A stretch of 64,000 nucleotides of DNA from Hamadaea tsunoensis DSM 44101 (GTDB lineage Bacteria; Actinomycetota; Actinomycetes; Mycobacteriales; Micromonosporaceae): NCBI RefSeq assembly GCF_000428945.1, contig NZ_AUAX01000019.1:1-64000 (forward strand), given 5' to 3'. The translations under genes and the position numbers were made by a program. Within the stretch, counting starts at the first letter, position 1. Every line of letters starts with the position of its first letter. Below are positions 1 to 7,437 of the stretch, in pieces. The notes beneath the pieces are model-generated. The model saw nothing but the letters and a program-made list of their open reading frames with translations. It was not told where the DNA came from and made no database searches.

Positions 1-1
1 A

Positions 2-229
2 TGGACCCCTCGGGAGCTCCGCCACAGCTTCGTCTCGATCCTGTCGGCCGAGGGCATGACCATCGAGAGGATTGCCGAGCTGTGCGGTCACGCAGGTACT
101 CGGGTGACCGAGGCGGTCTATCGTCATCAGTTGCGACCCGTCCTGCTGGGAGCGGCGCAGGAGATGGACCGCATCTTCCGCCGGCCGAAGGAGGCGTCGC
201 GCGATGGGGGAGAGGCCCCGAGACCGTAG
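2..229 (+). CDS. Tyrosine recombinase/integrase, C-terminal fragment (5' end outside window)
   Basis: Reading from base 2, the frame encodes 75 residues that are the C-terminal catalytic part of a tyrosine recombinase. The motif RELRHSF carries the box-II Arg-His pair, LCGHAG carries the second His region, and VYRHQ carries the Tyr nucleophile. The rest of the gene lies upstream of the window. Family members cut and rejoin DNA at att sites. The gene stops 68 bases before the 3' end of a tRNA-Val gene on the opposite strand, the usual position for the integrase of an element inserted in a tRNA 3' end. Functional status cannot be judged from a fragment, but the visible catalytic residues are intact. 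Confidence 0.85.
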   Translation, partial: WTPRELRHSFVSILSAEGMTIERIAELCGHAGTRVTEAVYRHQLRPVLLGAAQEMDRIFRRPKEASRDGGEAPRP

Positions 230-257
230 TCACCCAGTTAGTCACTCGGGATACGAA

Positions 258-290
258 AGAGGCCACATCCATCGATCGGATGTGGCCTCT
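258..290. terminator. Perfect 13-bp hairpin between integrase and tRNA-Val
   Basis: An inverted repeat with arms 258-270 and 278-290 (AGAGGCCACATCC and its complement) and a 7-base loop lies between the integrase stop and the tRNA 3' end. It can terminate transcription from either side. No T-run follows, as is common for actinobacterial terminators. Confidence 0.6.
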
Positions 291-297
291 GACCTGG

Positions 298-369
298 TGG
301 GCGATACTGGGTTTGAACCAGTGACCTCTTCCGTGTCAAGGAAGCGCGCTCCCACTGCGCCAATCGCCC
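298..369 (-). tRNA. tRNA-Val(GAC)
   Basis: The minus strand folds as a tRNA: acceptor GGGCGAT pairs with ATCGCCC, the anticodon loop TTGACAC reads GAC, and the T loop is GGTTCAAACC. CCA follows directly in the genome (295-297). The 3' end faces the integrase fragment, so this gene is the probable attachment site of the element to the left. Confidence 0.93.
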
Positions 370-396
370 GTGCAACCCGGTTTCGCAACCGGACCG

Positions 397-467
397 AGGT
401 GGAGACGGGATTTGAACCCGTGTACACGGCTTTGCAGGCCGTTGCCTCGCCTCTCGGCCACTCCACC
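397..467 (-). tRNA. tRNA-Cys(GCA)
   Basis: The acceptor stem GGTGGAG/CTCCACC and an anticodon loop CTGCAAA (GCA) are visible on the minus strand. The discriminator base is U, as expected for Cys. CCA is not encoded. It lies 27 bases upstream of tRNA-Val on the same strand, probably as one transcript with tRNA-Gly. Confidence 0.93.
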
Positions 468-512
468 GTGGCTTTCCCGCGCCATCCGGTTTCCCGGCCG
501 ACGAAGGCTCCG

Positions 513-585
513 AGCGGATGACGAGATTCGAACTCGCGACCCTCACCTTGGCAAGGTGATGCGCTACCAGCTGCGCTACATCCGC
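513..585 (-). tRNA. tRNA-Gly(GCC)
   Basis: The minus strand gives acceptor GCGGATG/CATCCGC and anticodon loop TTGCCAA (GCC). The same sequence occurs again on the plus strand at 9736-9808, so the window holds two identical tRNA-Gly genes. It is the promoter-proximal gene of the Gly-Cys-Val cluster. Confidence 0.93.
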
Positions 586-720
586 GTACGGTCCGGGGCT
601 TGCGTCCCGCGCCGACTCGGAGAACTTTAGCGGGTCAAGTGGGGGCTTGCCAAACCGGATACCCCCGGGCGCGTCGTGACCTCCCCAACGCACCGCAAAC
701 CACGCGTCTGACCTGCGGAA

Positions 721-1833
721 TCAGGAAGGGCTGGCGGCCAGGCCGGAGCAGCGGGCGGCTGCGGCCATCCGGGAGGTCACCGTGGTCAGCCGGGATCCGG
801 TGGCCGGGGCGGGCTGCCCGGTCGAGGTGACGATGCCGGGCGTGACGTGGGTGGCGGTGACTCGCGTACCGGTGAGGGTGACGGTCAGCACTTCGGTGTC
901 GGAGCCGGGTGAGGTCGAGCCGCCGGTGTACCAGACGAAGTTGCCGAGGCCGTAGTGCACGTAGGTGGAGCCCATCCAGCCGCCGGCCAGGGGGACGTGG
1001 GCGTGCGTACCGACGATCATCGTGGCTCCGGCCGAGGCGAGGCGGTGGGCCAAGGTCGTCATCTCTGCTTTGGGGCAGTTGCTGCCTTCGACACCCCAGT
1101 GCATGAACACGATGACGACGTCGGCCTGCGCTTTCGCGTCGCGTACGGCCTGGGCGGCCCGGTCGAGGTCGTGGGCCATGGCGATGCCCGGGCGGGTGGC
1201 GGTGGGCGCCCAGCTCTCGGCCAGCGTGTGGATCTGCGACATCGCGAGCACCGCGATCTTCACACCCTTGATCGTCGTCATGAAGGGCCGATAAGCCTCG
1301 TCTTCCGTACGCCCGGCGCCGATCACCGGCATGTTCGCGGACTTCGCCGAGTCGAGGCTGTCGAGCAGGCCCACGCGACCGTAGTCGAGGGCGTGGTTGT
1401 TGCCGAGGGATGCCACGTCGACGCCGGCCGCTTGCAGGGCCGCGTACGCCGTCGCGGGAGCACGGAAGTGGAACTCCTTGGGTTCCGGCGTACCCCGGGT
1501 GGTGATGGCGGTTTCGAGGTTGACCACGGCGAGGTCGGCGGCGCTCAGGAGTGAGGTGAACGGGCCTACCGCGGTTTTCGGGTTCTTCAGCAGCGACGCG
1601 GTCTTGCCGGTGAAGTGGACGTCGCCGGCGAAGGCGAGGGTGATCTTCGGCGGCGGCCCGGTGAGGGAGGCGGACGGGCTGGGCTCGGCGGGCGGCGAGG
1701 CCGGCGGGGCCGAGGCGGACGGCGCCGGGGACGCCATGAACACGGGGTCCGTGGCGGTGCCGCAGGCGGCCAGCAGAAGGAGAGCCAACGACGCAACCAG
1801 AGCCCGTCTCACGCGCCGAGGGTACGGAAACAT
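721..1833 (-). CDS. CapA-family lipoprotein (PGA_cap metallophosphatase fold)
   Basis: This 370-residue protein has a basic N-terminus, a hydrophobic stretch and a lipobox ending at Cys24 (LLLLAAC), so it should be a membrane-anchored lipoprotein. A Ser/Pro/Ala linker (about 33-60) leads into a CapA-type domain. Its marks are FAGDVHFT, NLETAIT, LGNNHALDYG, MHWGVE and GTHAHV, the metal-ligand pattern of calcineurin-like PGA_cap proteins. CapA belongs to poly-gamma-glutamate export systems, but no capB/capC lies nearby, so the substrate is unknown; hydrolysis of an envelope polymer or phosphoester is possible. A close paralogue lies at 3866-4921. It is divergent from the dioxygenase gene, whose promoter sits just beyond its start. 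Confidence 0.85.
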   Translation of the reverse strand: MFPYPRRVRRALVASLALLLLAACGTATDPVFMASPAPSASAPPASPPAEPSPSASLTGPPPKITLAFAGDVHFTGKTASLLKNPKTAVGPFTSLLSAADLAVVNLETAITTRGTPEPKEFHFRAPATAYAALQAAGVDVASLGNNHALDYGRVGLLDSLDSAKSANMPVIGAGRTEDEAYRPFMTTIKGVKIAVLAMSQIHTLAESWAPTATRPGIAMAHDLDRAAQAVRDAKAQADVVIVFMHWGVEGSNCPKAEMTTLAHRLASAGATMIVGTHAHVPLAGGWMGSTYVHYGLGNFVWYTGGSTSPGSDTEVLTVTLTGTRVTATHVTPGIVTSTGQPAPATGSRLTTVTSRMAAAARCSGLAASPS

Positions 1834-1850
1834 GACCCGCGCCGCATTAC

Positions 1851-1879
1851 TTGAAGGTTCAACAATAAGGGGGTACGCT
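1851..1879 (+). promoter_or_regulatory. Promoter for leaderless dioxygenase mRNA
   Basis: A -35 box TTGAAG (1851-1856) and a -10 box TACGCT (1874-1879) are separated by 17 bases. The GTG start at 1886 follows after six bases, so transcription should begin at the start codon itself and the mRNA would be leaderless. Confidence 0.6.
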
Positions 1880-1885
1880 CTAAAC

Positions 1886-2740
1886 GTGAACGCGTACGAC
1901 GGCTTTCTCGCACAGGCGGCCCCTCTGAGCAGCGGGCAGCGGGTCTGGACCCCCCAGGACGGACCGCTGCCCGCCCTTTACCTGGGGCACGGCGCACCGC
2001 CGCTGCTCGACGACGAACTGTGGATGAGCCAGCTGTTCGGCTGGGCGCAGTCGATGCCCAAGCCGAAGGGCGTCCTGATCGTGAGCGCGCACTGGGAGCA
2101 TGCTCCGCTCAGCATCTCCGGCACCGCCGCCGGCACGCCGCTCGTCTACGACTTCGGCGGCTTCGAGCGGCGCTTCTACGAGATGACGTACCCGACGCCG
2201 GACGCGTCCGCGCTCGGTCGCAAGATCGCCTCGCTCCTGCCGGACACCACGGACCTGCACGAACACCGCAGCCGAGGGCTCGACCACGGCGCGTGGGTGC
2301 CGCTCAAGGTCATGCTGCCGCTGGCCGACGTACCGGTCGTGCAGCTCAGCCTGCCGACCCAGGATCCCGCCAAGCTCATGGACCTCGGCCGCCGGCTCGC
2401 GCCGCTCCGCGACGAGGGCATCCTGATCATCGGCTCCGGGTTCATGACGCACGGGCTGCCGTTCCTGCGGCGTACGGACTTCGCGCCGGGGAACCCGCCG
2501 CCGGGATGGTCGGCCGACTTCGACGCCTGGGCGGCCGAGGCGCTGGCCCGCGGCGACGTCGACACGCTCGCGGCCTACGCGAGCAAGGCCCCGGGCATGC
2601 CCTACGCGCACCCGACGGTGGATCACTACATTCCGCTGTTCGTGACGCTGGGGGCGGGGGAGCGTGCGGACGCGCCGGTCGAGACCGTGATCGAGGGGTT
2701 CTTCATCGGACTCTCCAAGCGCTCCTTCCAGGTGGTCTAG
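1886..2740 (+). CDS. DODA-type/LigB-family ring-opening dioxygenase
   Basis: The 284-residue product matches class III extradiol dioxygenases of the LigB/DODA type. Visible metal-site motifs are YLGHGAPPLL near the N-terminus, SAHWEH in the first third and RGLDHGAWVPL in the middle, which give the His ligands. Such enzymes open catecholic rings with O2 using non-haem iron (some bind zinc); the natural substrate here is unknown. I chose GTG at 1886 because a well-spaced promoter places the transcription start exactly there; an in-frame ATG at 1832 would lie upstream of that promoter. The gene is divergent from the CapA-like gene and is followed by repeat elements rather than another gene. Confidence 0.85.
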   Translation: MNAYDGFLAQAAPLSSGQRVWTPQDGPLPALYLGHGAPPLLDDELWMSQLFGWAQSMPKPKGVLIVSAHWEHAPLSISGTAAGTPLVYDFGGFERRFYEMTYPTPDASALGRKIASLLPDTTDLHEHRSRGLDHGAWVPLKVMLPLADVPVVQLSLPTQDPAKLMDLGRRLAPLRDEGILIIGSGFMTHGLPFLRRTDFAPGNPPPGWSADFDAWAAEALARGDVDTLAAYASKAPGMPYAHPTVDHYIPLFVTLGAGERADAPVETVIEGFFIGLSKRSFQVV

Positions 2741-2763
2741 TCTCAAAATCAAGATCAAATTCA

Positions 2764-2890
2764 TGTCCCGGGTTCGTCGATCTCACCTCCGCTCCTCGCG
2801 CGGGAGACCGGTCGGTCCCGTCACATGACGTGACGGGGCCTCCCTGCCAGCTGAGTGGGGCGACGCATCGTTCGCCGTCGTTCACTCCCG
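2764..2890 (-). repeat. Intergenic repeat block A, copy 1
   Basis: About 127 bases recur at 12414-12550, 40583-40719 and 50650-50783. The best conserved part contains GATCTCACCTCCGCTCCT and CGCGGGAGACC, followed by CAGSTGAGTGGGGCGA. This copy reads in the opposite sense to the copies at 40583 and 50650. It begins 24 bases after the dioxygenase stop. Its ORFs are not conserved between copies, so it is treated as non-coding. Confidence 0.7.
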
Positions 2891-2945
2891 CCCTTGTCTC
2901 GGCCGCATCCGCAAGATCAGGGATTGTTGCTTGATCATGTTGCGT

Positions 2946-2979
2946 CAATTCGGCAGGAGAGCGCTTTCTTGCCGAATTG
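2946..2979. repeat. 10-bp stem hairpin between TTGATCATG motifs
   Basis: The arms CAATTCGGCA (2946-2955) and TGCCGAATTG (2970-2979) pair perfectly around a 14-base loop. The motif TTGATCATG occurs on both sides (about 2932 and 2989), extending the symmetry. It lies in the gene-free 2741-3259 stretch; its role is unknown. Confidence 0.5.
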
Positions 2980-3158
2980 GTGTTACTTGATCATGCCCAA
3001 CCTGGCTCCGCTGCCGGAATAGCGCGACATGATCAGGGTGAATGAGCCATGGATACCGTCCACCTCGGACATTTGGGGAGAGGTTGCCGCCGCCCGCCGA
3101 GCAACGTTTCCCCCGACGGACTCCGTGCGCCCTGCTGCCCGAGGGCCGGAGTCTCGGC

Positions 3159-3239
3159 CAAGATCTGGTGTGGATCAGGGATCGCCACGTAATCATGGGC
3201 CATGATTCGGGTGTTTTCCCTGATCCAAGCGGGATCTTG
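3159..3239. repeat. Long-stem hairpin repeat C, copy 1 (degenerate left arm)
   Basis: The right half (CCCTGATCCAAGCGGGATC) matches the other C copies closely, while the left arm has diverged. The core GGGCCATGATTCGGGTG is kept. It sits between the convergent dioxygenase and kinase genes, 21 bases from the kinase stop, a position that suits a bidirectional terminator. Confidence 0.65.
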
Positions 3240-3259
3240 AGGTGGGGCGAGGGGTGGGG

Positions 3260-3856
3260 TCAGCGGGTGATGATGAGGTCTGCTCGGGGGCGGGTGGTCG
3301 CCACCAGGGCCGCGTTGGCCTCGTCGGAGCGGAGCACCCATTCCGATGCCGCCTCGGGGCTGAGGCCCTTGGCGAGCTGGCGCGAGATGAGGCCGGTGAC
3401 GCGTACGGCGGAGTCTTCCACGTCGGCGTACGCGGTCAGGTCCAGCAGGGGCGGCACCGCGTCCCAGAGGAGCAGGTAGTTGCCTTCCGTGACGATCACG
3501 CGGACGTCCGGCGGGATCGGGATCGAGCCCGCGATCGGCTCGTTCATCACGTGGTCGAACGAGGGCGCGTACACCGTCGTGTCCCGGTCGGTACGCAGCC
3601 GGCGCAGCAGCGCCACGTAGCCGTCGGCGTCGAACGTGTCGGGGGCGCCCTTGCGGTCGGCGCGGCCGAGGCGGTGCAGTTCGGCGTTGGCCAGGTGGAA
3701 GCCGTCCATCGGGACCATGACGGCCGACGGCAGCGCCGCGACCAGGCCGGCGGCGAGGGTGGTCTTGCCGGCGCCGGGCGGGCCGGCGATCCCGACGATG
3801 ATGCGGTCGGCGACGGCCGCGAGTTCGCGTACGCGGGCCAGCAGGGAATCGGGCAC
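3260..3856 (-). CDS. Nucleoside/nucleotide kinase family protein (P-loop)
   Basis: The 198-residue protein opens with a Walker A motif GPPGAGKTT at about residues 25-33, followed by MVPMDGFHL and later VIVTEGNYLLL, the layout of the uridine kinase/phosphoribulokinase group. Members phosphorylate small metabolites such as nucleosides, pantothenate or sugars; the substrate cannot be told from sequence. The start is GTG at 3856. It ends at the C hairpin and its start is 10 bases from the stop of the CapA-like gene on the same strand, so the two may be one transcript. Confidence 0.8.
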   Translation of the reverse strand: MPDSLLARVRELAAVADRIIVGIAGPPGAGKTTLAAGLVAALPSAVMVPMDGFHLANAELHRLGRADRKGAPDTFDADGYVALLRRLRTDRDTTVYAPSFDHVMNEPIAGSIPIPPDVRVIVTEGNYLLLWDAVPPLLDLTAYADVEDSAVRVTGLISRQLAKGLSPEAASEWVLRSDEANAALVATTRPRADLIITR

Positions 3857-3865
3857 GAGAGAAGG

Positions 3866-4921
3866 TTATTCAGCGACGGGCGCGGCCGACAGCCCGGAGC
3901 AGCCGACGACCCGGCGACGCTCGGCCAGGATGCGTTGCGCCGCCGCTCCCGAGACGGCCGCCGGTACGCCGGTCGTCCGGTCGATGTACGCGGGCGTCAC
4001 GGTTCCCGAGATGATCCGTCCGGACCGGATGGTCAACGTGAGCACCTCGGTGTCGTTGGTCGCCGCGTCGTTGCGCCACCAGACGAAGTTGCTCAGGCCG
4101 TAGTGCACGTACGTGTGGCGCAGCCAGCCGTCGCCGAGCAGGACGTGGGCGTGCGTACCGACGAGGGCGTCGGCTCCGGCGTCGGACAGGCGGCGGGCCA
4201 GGTCGCGCTGCTCGGCCGACGGGCACTCCTGGTACTCGGTTCCCCAGTGCAGGTACACGATGACCACATCGGCCCGCTTCTTGGCGGCGCGTACGGCGGC
4301 CACCGCCCGGTCCGTATCCCGCGCCATCGCGAGTCCCGACCGCGTGTCGGTCGCGCGCCACGCCTGCCAGAGCTCGCTCACCTGGCTCATCCCGAGGACG
4401 GCTATCCGCGTACCCCGGATGGTGAAGATCTGCGGCGCGAAGGCGGCGCCGGCGGTCGGGCCCGCACCCACGACGGGCATCCTGGCCTGGGCCGCGGCGG
4501 CGAGAGTGTCGGTGAGGCCGGCCCGGCCGTAGTCGAGCGCGTGGTTGTTGGCGATGGTGGTGACGTCGATGCCCGCGGCCTTCAGGGCCGCGAAGGCCCC
4601 GGCCGGCGCGCGGAAGTGGAACTGCTTGGGCTCGGGGGTCCCGCCGCTGGTCACCGCGGTCTCAAGATTGACCATCGCGAGGTCCGCGCCACCCATCAGC
4701 GCCGTCACACCCGGCATTCCCTGATCCAGTACGCCTGACGTGCGATCGGTGAAATGCACGTCCCCCGCGAACGCGACAGTGATCGGGCGGGCGGGCGACG
4801 GCGTGGCGGGTGCCGTCGGCGCGCCGGTCGGGGCCGCCGCCCGCGCCGTGCAGCCGGCCAGGGCGGCGGCCAGGAGGACGGCGACGAGCGAGGGCGCGAG
4901 GAGGCGGCGGTTTCCCGGCAT
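3866..4921 (-). CDS. CapA-family lipoprotein, second copy
   Basis: This 351-residue lipoprotein (lipobox LAGC, Cys24) is a paralogue of the protein at 721-1833. It shares VAFAGDVHFTD, NLETAVTSGGTPEPKQFHF, IANNHALDYGRAGL, YLHWGTE and GTHAHVLLGDGW. The ATG at 4921 is chosen because it places a standard lipoprotein signal at the N-terminus; the open frame runs on upstream only by chance. It is divergent from the TetR gene at 4979 with just 57 bases between, so the regulator may control it. The natural substrate is unknown. Confidence 0.85.
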   Translation of the reverse strand: MPGNRRLLAPSLVAVLLAAALAGCTARAAAPTGAPTAPATPSPARPITVAFAGDVHFTDRTSGVLDQGMPGVTALMGGADLAMVNLETAVTSGGTPEPKQFHFRAPAGAFAALKAAGIDVTTIANNHALDYGRAGLTDTLAAAAQARMPVVGAGPTAGAAFAPQIFTIRGTRIAVLGMSQVSELWQAWRATDTRSGLAMARDTDRAVAAVRAAKKRADVVIVYLHWGTEYQECPSAEQRDLARRLSDAGADALVGTHAHVLLGDGWLRHTYVHYGLSNFVWWRNDAATNDTEVLTLTIRSGRIISGTVTPAYIDRTTGVPAAVSGAAAQRILAERRRVVGCSGLSAAPVAE

Positions 4922-4966
4922 ACTGGATGCAACGACGCAACGCCCGGGGCGGGCACACCCATCGGC

Positions 4967-4972
4967 TACCGT
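4967..4972 (+). promoter_or_regulatory. -10 box of a leaderless TetR transcript
   Basis: TACCGT lies six bases before the GTG at 4979, the same spacing seen at 1886, 8899 and 32050. No ribosome binding site precedes the start, which supports a leaderless mRNA. Confidence 0.45.
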
Positions 4973-4978
4973 GGCGGC

Positions 4979-5575
4979 GTGACACGCAGACCCGCCGACG
5001 TGCGGCTGGACGAGCTGCTGCGCACGGCGGTGGACGTGATCGCGGAGCGCGGCCTGGCCAACACGCGTACCGGGGACGTCGCCCGGGCGGCCGGGGTGAG
5101 CCAGGCCCTCGTCTTCTACCACTTCTCCACAAAGGACTCGCTGCTCGCGCAGGCGTTCGCGTACGCGGCCGAGCTCGATCTCGCCGGGCTGACCGAGGTG
5201 CTGCGCTCGGACGCCCCGCCGCTGGCCAAGGTACGCACGATCGTCGACCTGTACGCGCCCAGCGGCAACTCCAAGGCCTGGACGATCTGGATCGACGGCT
5301 GGTCGGAAGGGCAGCGCAACGCCGAACTGGAGCGGGTGTCGCGCAACCTCGACCTGCGGTGGAAGGAAGCACTCGCCGAGGTCATCGCGGCCGGGGTCGC
5401 CGACGGGACGTTGCGCTGCACCGACCCGGTCAAGGCCGCCTGGCGGATCACCGCTCTCATCGACGGACTCGCCGTGCAGGTCACGGTCCACGACAACGTG
5501 ATCCCGGCCGGGCGCGTACTCGGCTGGATCCACGAGGCCGTGGACCGTGAACTGGGACTTCAGATCACTTCGTAG
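4979..5575 (+). CDS. TetR/AcrR-family transcriptional regulator
   Basis: The 198-residue protein has an N-terminal HTH ([20 protein letters not shown], about residues 29-48), typical of TetR regulators, then an alpha-helical ligand domain with aromatic-rich WTIWIDGW. Its architecture is like BetI-type regulators. The start is GTG, chosen because a -10 box ends seven bases upstream. It is divergent from the CapA-like gene and convergent with the RlpA-like gene, overlapping that gene's 3' end by 16 bases. The ligand is unknown; the CapA-like gene is the first candidate target. Confidence 0.85.
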   Translation: MTRRPADVRLDELLRTAVDVIAERGLANTRTGDVARAAGVSQALVFYHFSTKDSLLAQAFAYAAELDLAGLTEVLRSDAPPLAKVRTIVDLYAPSGNSKAWTIWIDGWSEGQRNAELERVSRNLDLRWKEALAEVIAAGVADGTLRCTDPVKAAWRITALIDGLAVQVTVHDNVIPAGRVLGWIHEAVDRELGLQITS

Positions 5576-6096
5576 CGGACGGTCGTCACACCCTTGCCCG
5601 GGTTCTCGATCGAGGCGAAGGCCGCCTTCGACAGGTCCAGGCACCGGCCGCTGACGTAGGGTCCGCGGTCGTTGATGCGTACCACGACCCATTTGCCGTT
5701 GCGGGGGTTCGTGACGCGTACGCGGGTGCCGAACTTCAGGCTCTTGTGCGCCGCGGTCAGCGCCCGCGGATCGAAGTGCTCGCCGGAGGCCGTGCCCTGC
5801 CCCTCGGCGTAGTAGGACGCCTCGCACGTGCCGCTCGGGGCGGCCTTGCGGGGCTTGGGGCTCGGCCGCGGCCGTGACCGGTCGGCGGGCTGGACCGCGA
5901 TCTCCTGGCGGCGGGCGACCACGGGGTCGGCCGTGGAGACCCCGGCATCGGCGGTGTTGGCCGGCTGCGCGGGGGCGCTCTGCTGGGTCAGCCCGACGAC
6001 GCCGATGACGGCGACGCCGAGCGCGGCGGCGGTGGCCAGGGGAGCCACGACAGGCCGCCTGCGCTGCACGTACGCGTGCCGGGCGCGGTAGGTCAC
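5560..6096 (-). CDS. RlpA-like secreted double-psi beta-barrel protein
   Basis: The C-terminal ~90 residues carry the RlpA barrel: [41 protein letters not shown] and [10 protein letters not shown]. RlpA proteins bind or cleave naked glycan strands of peptidoglycan; the catalytic DRGP-type region is present. With GTG at 6096 the protein is 178 residues and starts with a basic segment and a membrane span (about 18-36), then a Pro-rich linker. The frame stays open upstream, with a GTG at 6261 (234 codons) and an ATG at 6405, but that DNA holds a strongly structured leader, so I prefer the shorter protein. The true start is uncertain. Confidence 0.75.
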   Translation of the reverse strand: MTYRARHAYVQRRRPVVAPLATAAALGVAVIGVVGLTQQSAPAQPANTADAGVSTADPVVARRQEIAVQPADRSRPRPSPKPRKAAPSGTCEASYYAEGQGTASGEHFDPRALTAAHKSLKFGTRVRVTNPRNGKWVVVRINDRGPYVSGRCLDLSKAAFASIENPGKGVTTVRYEVI

Positions 6097-6199
6097 CGGG
6101 GCGCCTCGCCGGGGGAACTCGGCGCCGGGGAGGTGCGGGGCGGGCGGGTCGTTCGGGGTGTTGCCGGGTGGAGCGGTGCGGTTCCTGGCTGACCGGATC

Positions 6200-6440
6200 T
6201 TCTGTTCGCGGGTGAGGGGAGTCCTGCGAGCGGTCTGTCCTGCGGCATGTCTGCCGGCCACGGGTTCAACCTCTCTCGTCTCGGCCTCACCGGGGTCCCG
6301 GGCGGCGAACCACCCGGGCCGGTGAGTGACCGCTCGTCGCTGAGCGATCTCCCGGCCGACGGTAGCGACGGGGTTGCCGGAGTTGTCGCACCCGGCGTCC
6401 GTCACGCTCGCCGGGCGCGTCGCATACCCGACAATTCCTC
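6200..6440 (-). ncRNA. Structured 5' leader of the RlpA-like gene; candidate c-di-AMP (ydaO/yuaA) riboswitch
   Basis: On the minus strand GAGCGGTC (6338-6331) can pair with GACCGCTC (6236-6229), closing a domain. Inside it, CTCACCGG pairs with CCGGTGAG and CCGGGTGG with CCGCCCGG. The segments GGGACCCCGGTGAGG and TTGAACCCGTGGCCGG resemble, from memory, conserved parts of the ydaO class, which often precedes rlpA-like and other wall-hydrolase genes in actinobacteria. The match is by eye only and boundaries are approximate. If it is not that class, it is still an unusually long structured leader. Confidence 0.45.
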
Positions 6441-6480
6441 TTGTCTCCGGGGTGTCGGGACCTTCTTCGGGCTTGTGCGG

Positions 6481-6545
6481 GCCGCCCTGGCTAAGGGGGC
6501 CGCCCTGGCTTGTCGCCCTGGCTAAGGGGTCGCCCTGGCTGGAGG
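6481..6545. repeat. Short direct repeats (CGCCCTGGCTAAGGGG units)
   Basis: Four imperfect copies of a unit close to GCCGCCCTGGCTAAGGGG follow one another. They begin a gene-free stretch that runs to 7437. No function can be proposed. Confidence 0.6.
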
Positions 6546-6716
6546 GTCGTCCTGTAGGGGGAGGTCGGGGTGCCGGCCGGGTCGGTGATCGTCAGCGGGT
6601 GGGATGTAGTTTTCGGGCCTGGTCCCTCGATCGTTTGCGGCTGGGATGTCGGTAGGGGCCGGTTTTCTACATCTGGGGCGCTTTGGATCTTGGGTGCGGG
6701 CTGGATTTCTACAGCT

Positions 6717-6786
6717 CAGCCGCTGTGGATCACGTCCAGGCCGTTCCGTGGCCGCCAGTCGTCCGCGATGCGGGAAGGATCTTCCG
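6717..6786 (+). repeat. Intergenic repeat block Q, copy 1
   Basis: About 70 bases starting CAGCCGCTGTGGATCACGTC and ending GATGCGGGAAGGATCTTCCG recur at 12951-13020 (opposite strand) and 40286-40342. In each case block P follows in the same relative position. No conserved reading frame is seen. Confidence 0.65.
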
Positions 6787-6813
6787 CCAGCTGGACCGCG
6801 GTCGCTGTTTTCT

Positions 6814-6960
6814 TGATCGTTTGCGGGTGAAGTGTCATTTCGAGCCCACATTGCATGATCGTTTACGCGTCTGGTGCGACCAGGGGCCGTCTACGCACCC
6901 CGGAACCGTAAATGATCATGCAGGCGTCGGCCGTTTTCACACCTCACCCGTAAACGATCG
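6814..6960 (+). repeat. Palindromic repeat block P, copy 1
   Basis: The left arm starts TTGATCGTTTGCGGGTGAAG and contains TGCATGATCGTTTACG. The right arm is its imperfect reverse complement, with AAATGATCATGCA and ACCTCACCCGTAAACGATCG. The arms are about 50 bases, the core about 40. Copies occur at 12778-12923, 40371-40516 and 50444-50588. It could fold as a cruciform or long RNA hairpin. Confidence 0.75.
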
Positions 6961-7106
6961 CCCCTCTGGCGGGCAGACGGACGCCCACTGGGTTGCCGAG
7001 CCGGCGACTGTGATCAACGCGCTGATCATGAGGCGAGTGGTGACCATCTTCGCCTTCGCTCACTGGGTGATCGAATGCGTCTGAGCAGTGAATCCGGGGA
7101 TCTTTG

Positions 7107-7172
7107 CTTGATCAAATGCGGCCGAGAAGCGGCTGGGTGGCCATGCGCGCATCAGGGCCGCATTCGATCAAG
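7107..7172. repeat. Inverted repeat, 17-bp arms
   Basis: The arms CTTGATCAAATGCGGCC (7107-7123) and GGCCGCATTCGATCAAG (7156-7172) are complementary with one mismatch, around a 32-base GC-rich loop. It lies just before the 17-base tandem array. Confidence 0.6.
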
Positions 7173-7205
7173 GCGTCGCGGCGCTTTCGACATCCCAACC
7201 GCTTT

Positions 7206-7359
7206 CGATCACGCCGAGCCGCCGATCACACCGAGCCGCCGATCACGCCGAGCCGCCGATCACACCGAGCCGCCGATCACACCGAGCCGCCGATCACACC
7301 GAGCCGACGGGCACACCCGAGCCGGCGATCACACCGAGGCGCTGATCATGCCGAGCAGC
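7206..7359. repeat. Tandem array of nine 17-base units
   Basis: The unit CGATCACACCGAGCCGC is repeated nine times; six units are near-identical and the last three drift, one being 18 bases long. There are no spacers, so it is not a CRISPR array. A 17-base unit is not a multiple of three. The array lies 79 bases beyond the stop of the DUF2637-type gene. The half motif CGATCA recurs in neighbouring repeats. Iterons, a protein-binding array or a structural array are all possible. Confidence 0.8.
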
Positions 7360-7437
7360 GTGGCGTCGTCGTCGTGCCTGGACGGTCGACGCCGGCCAAT
7401 TCTCGACAAGCACTCTTCATGATCGGCGAGGGTGTGG

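Noticed and set aside
3866-5827. 653-residue version of the CapA-like protein
   Set aside because: The upstream part is antisense to the TetR gene; the lipoprotein signal begins at 4921.
5560-6405. 281-residue RlpA-like protein starting at 6405
   Set aside because: The extra N-terminus has no family match and comes from the structured leader; a start at 6096 gives a proper signal anchor.
6200-6440. Glycine riboswitch or RNase P RNA
   Set aside because: A GGACAGA stretch recalled these RNAs, but the tandem aptamer pattern and the RNase P core are absent.
6683-7084. 133-residue ORF across repeats Q and P
   Set aside because: It runs through repeat blocks whose other copies do not keep the frame; no motif or ribosome site supports it.
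7206-7359. CRISPR-like array
   Set aside because: Units follow each other without spacers and no cas genes are present.
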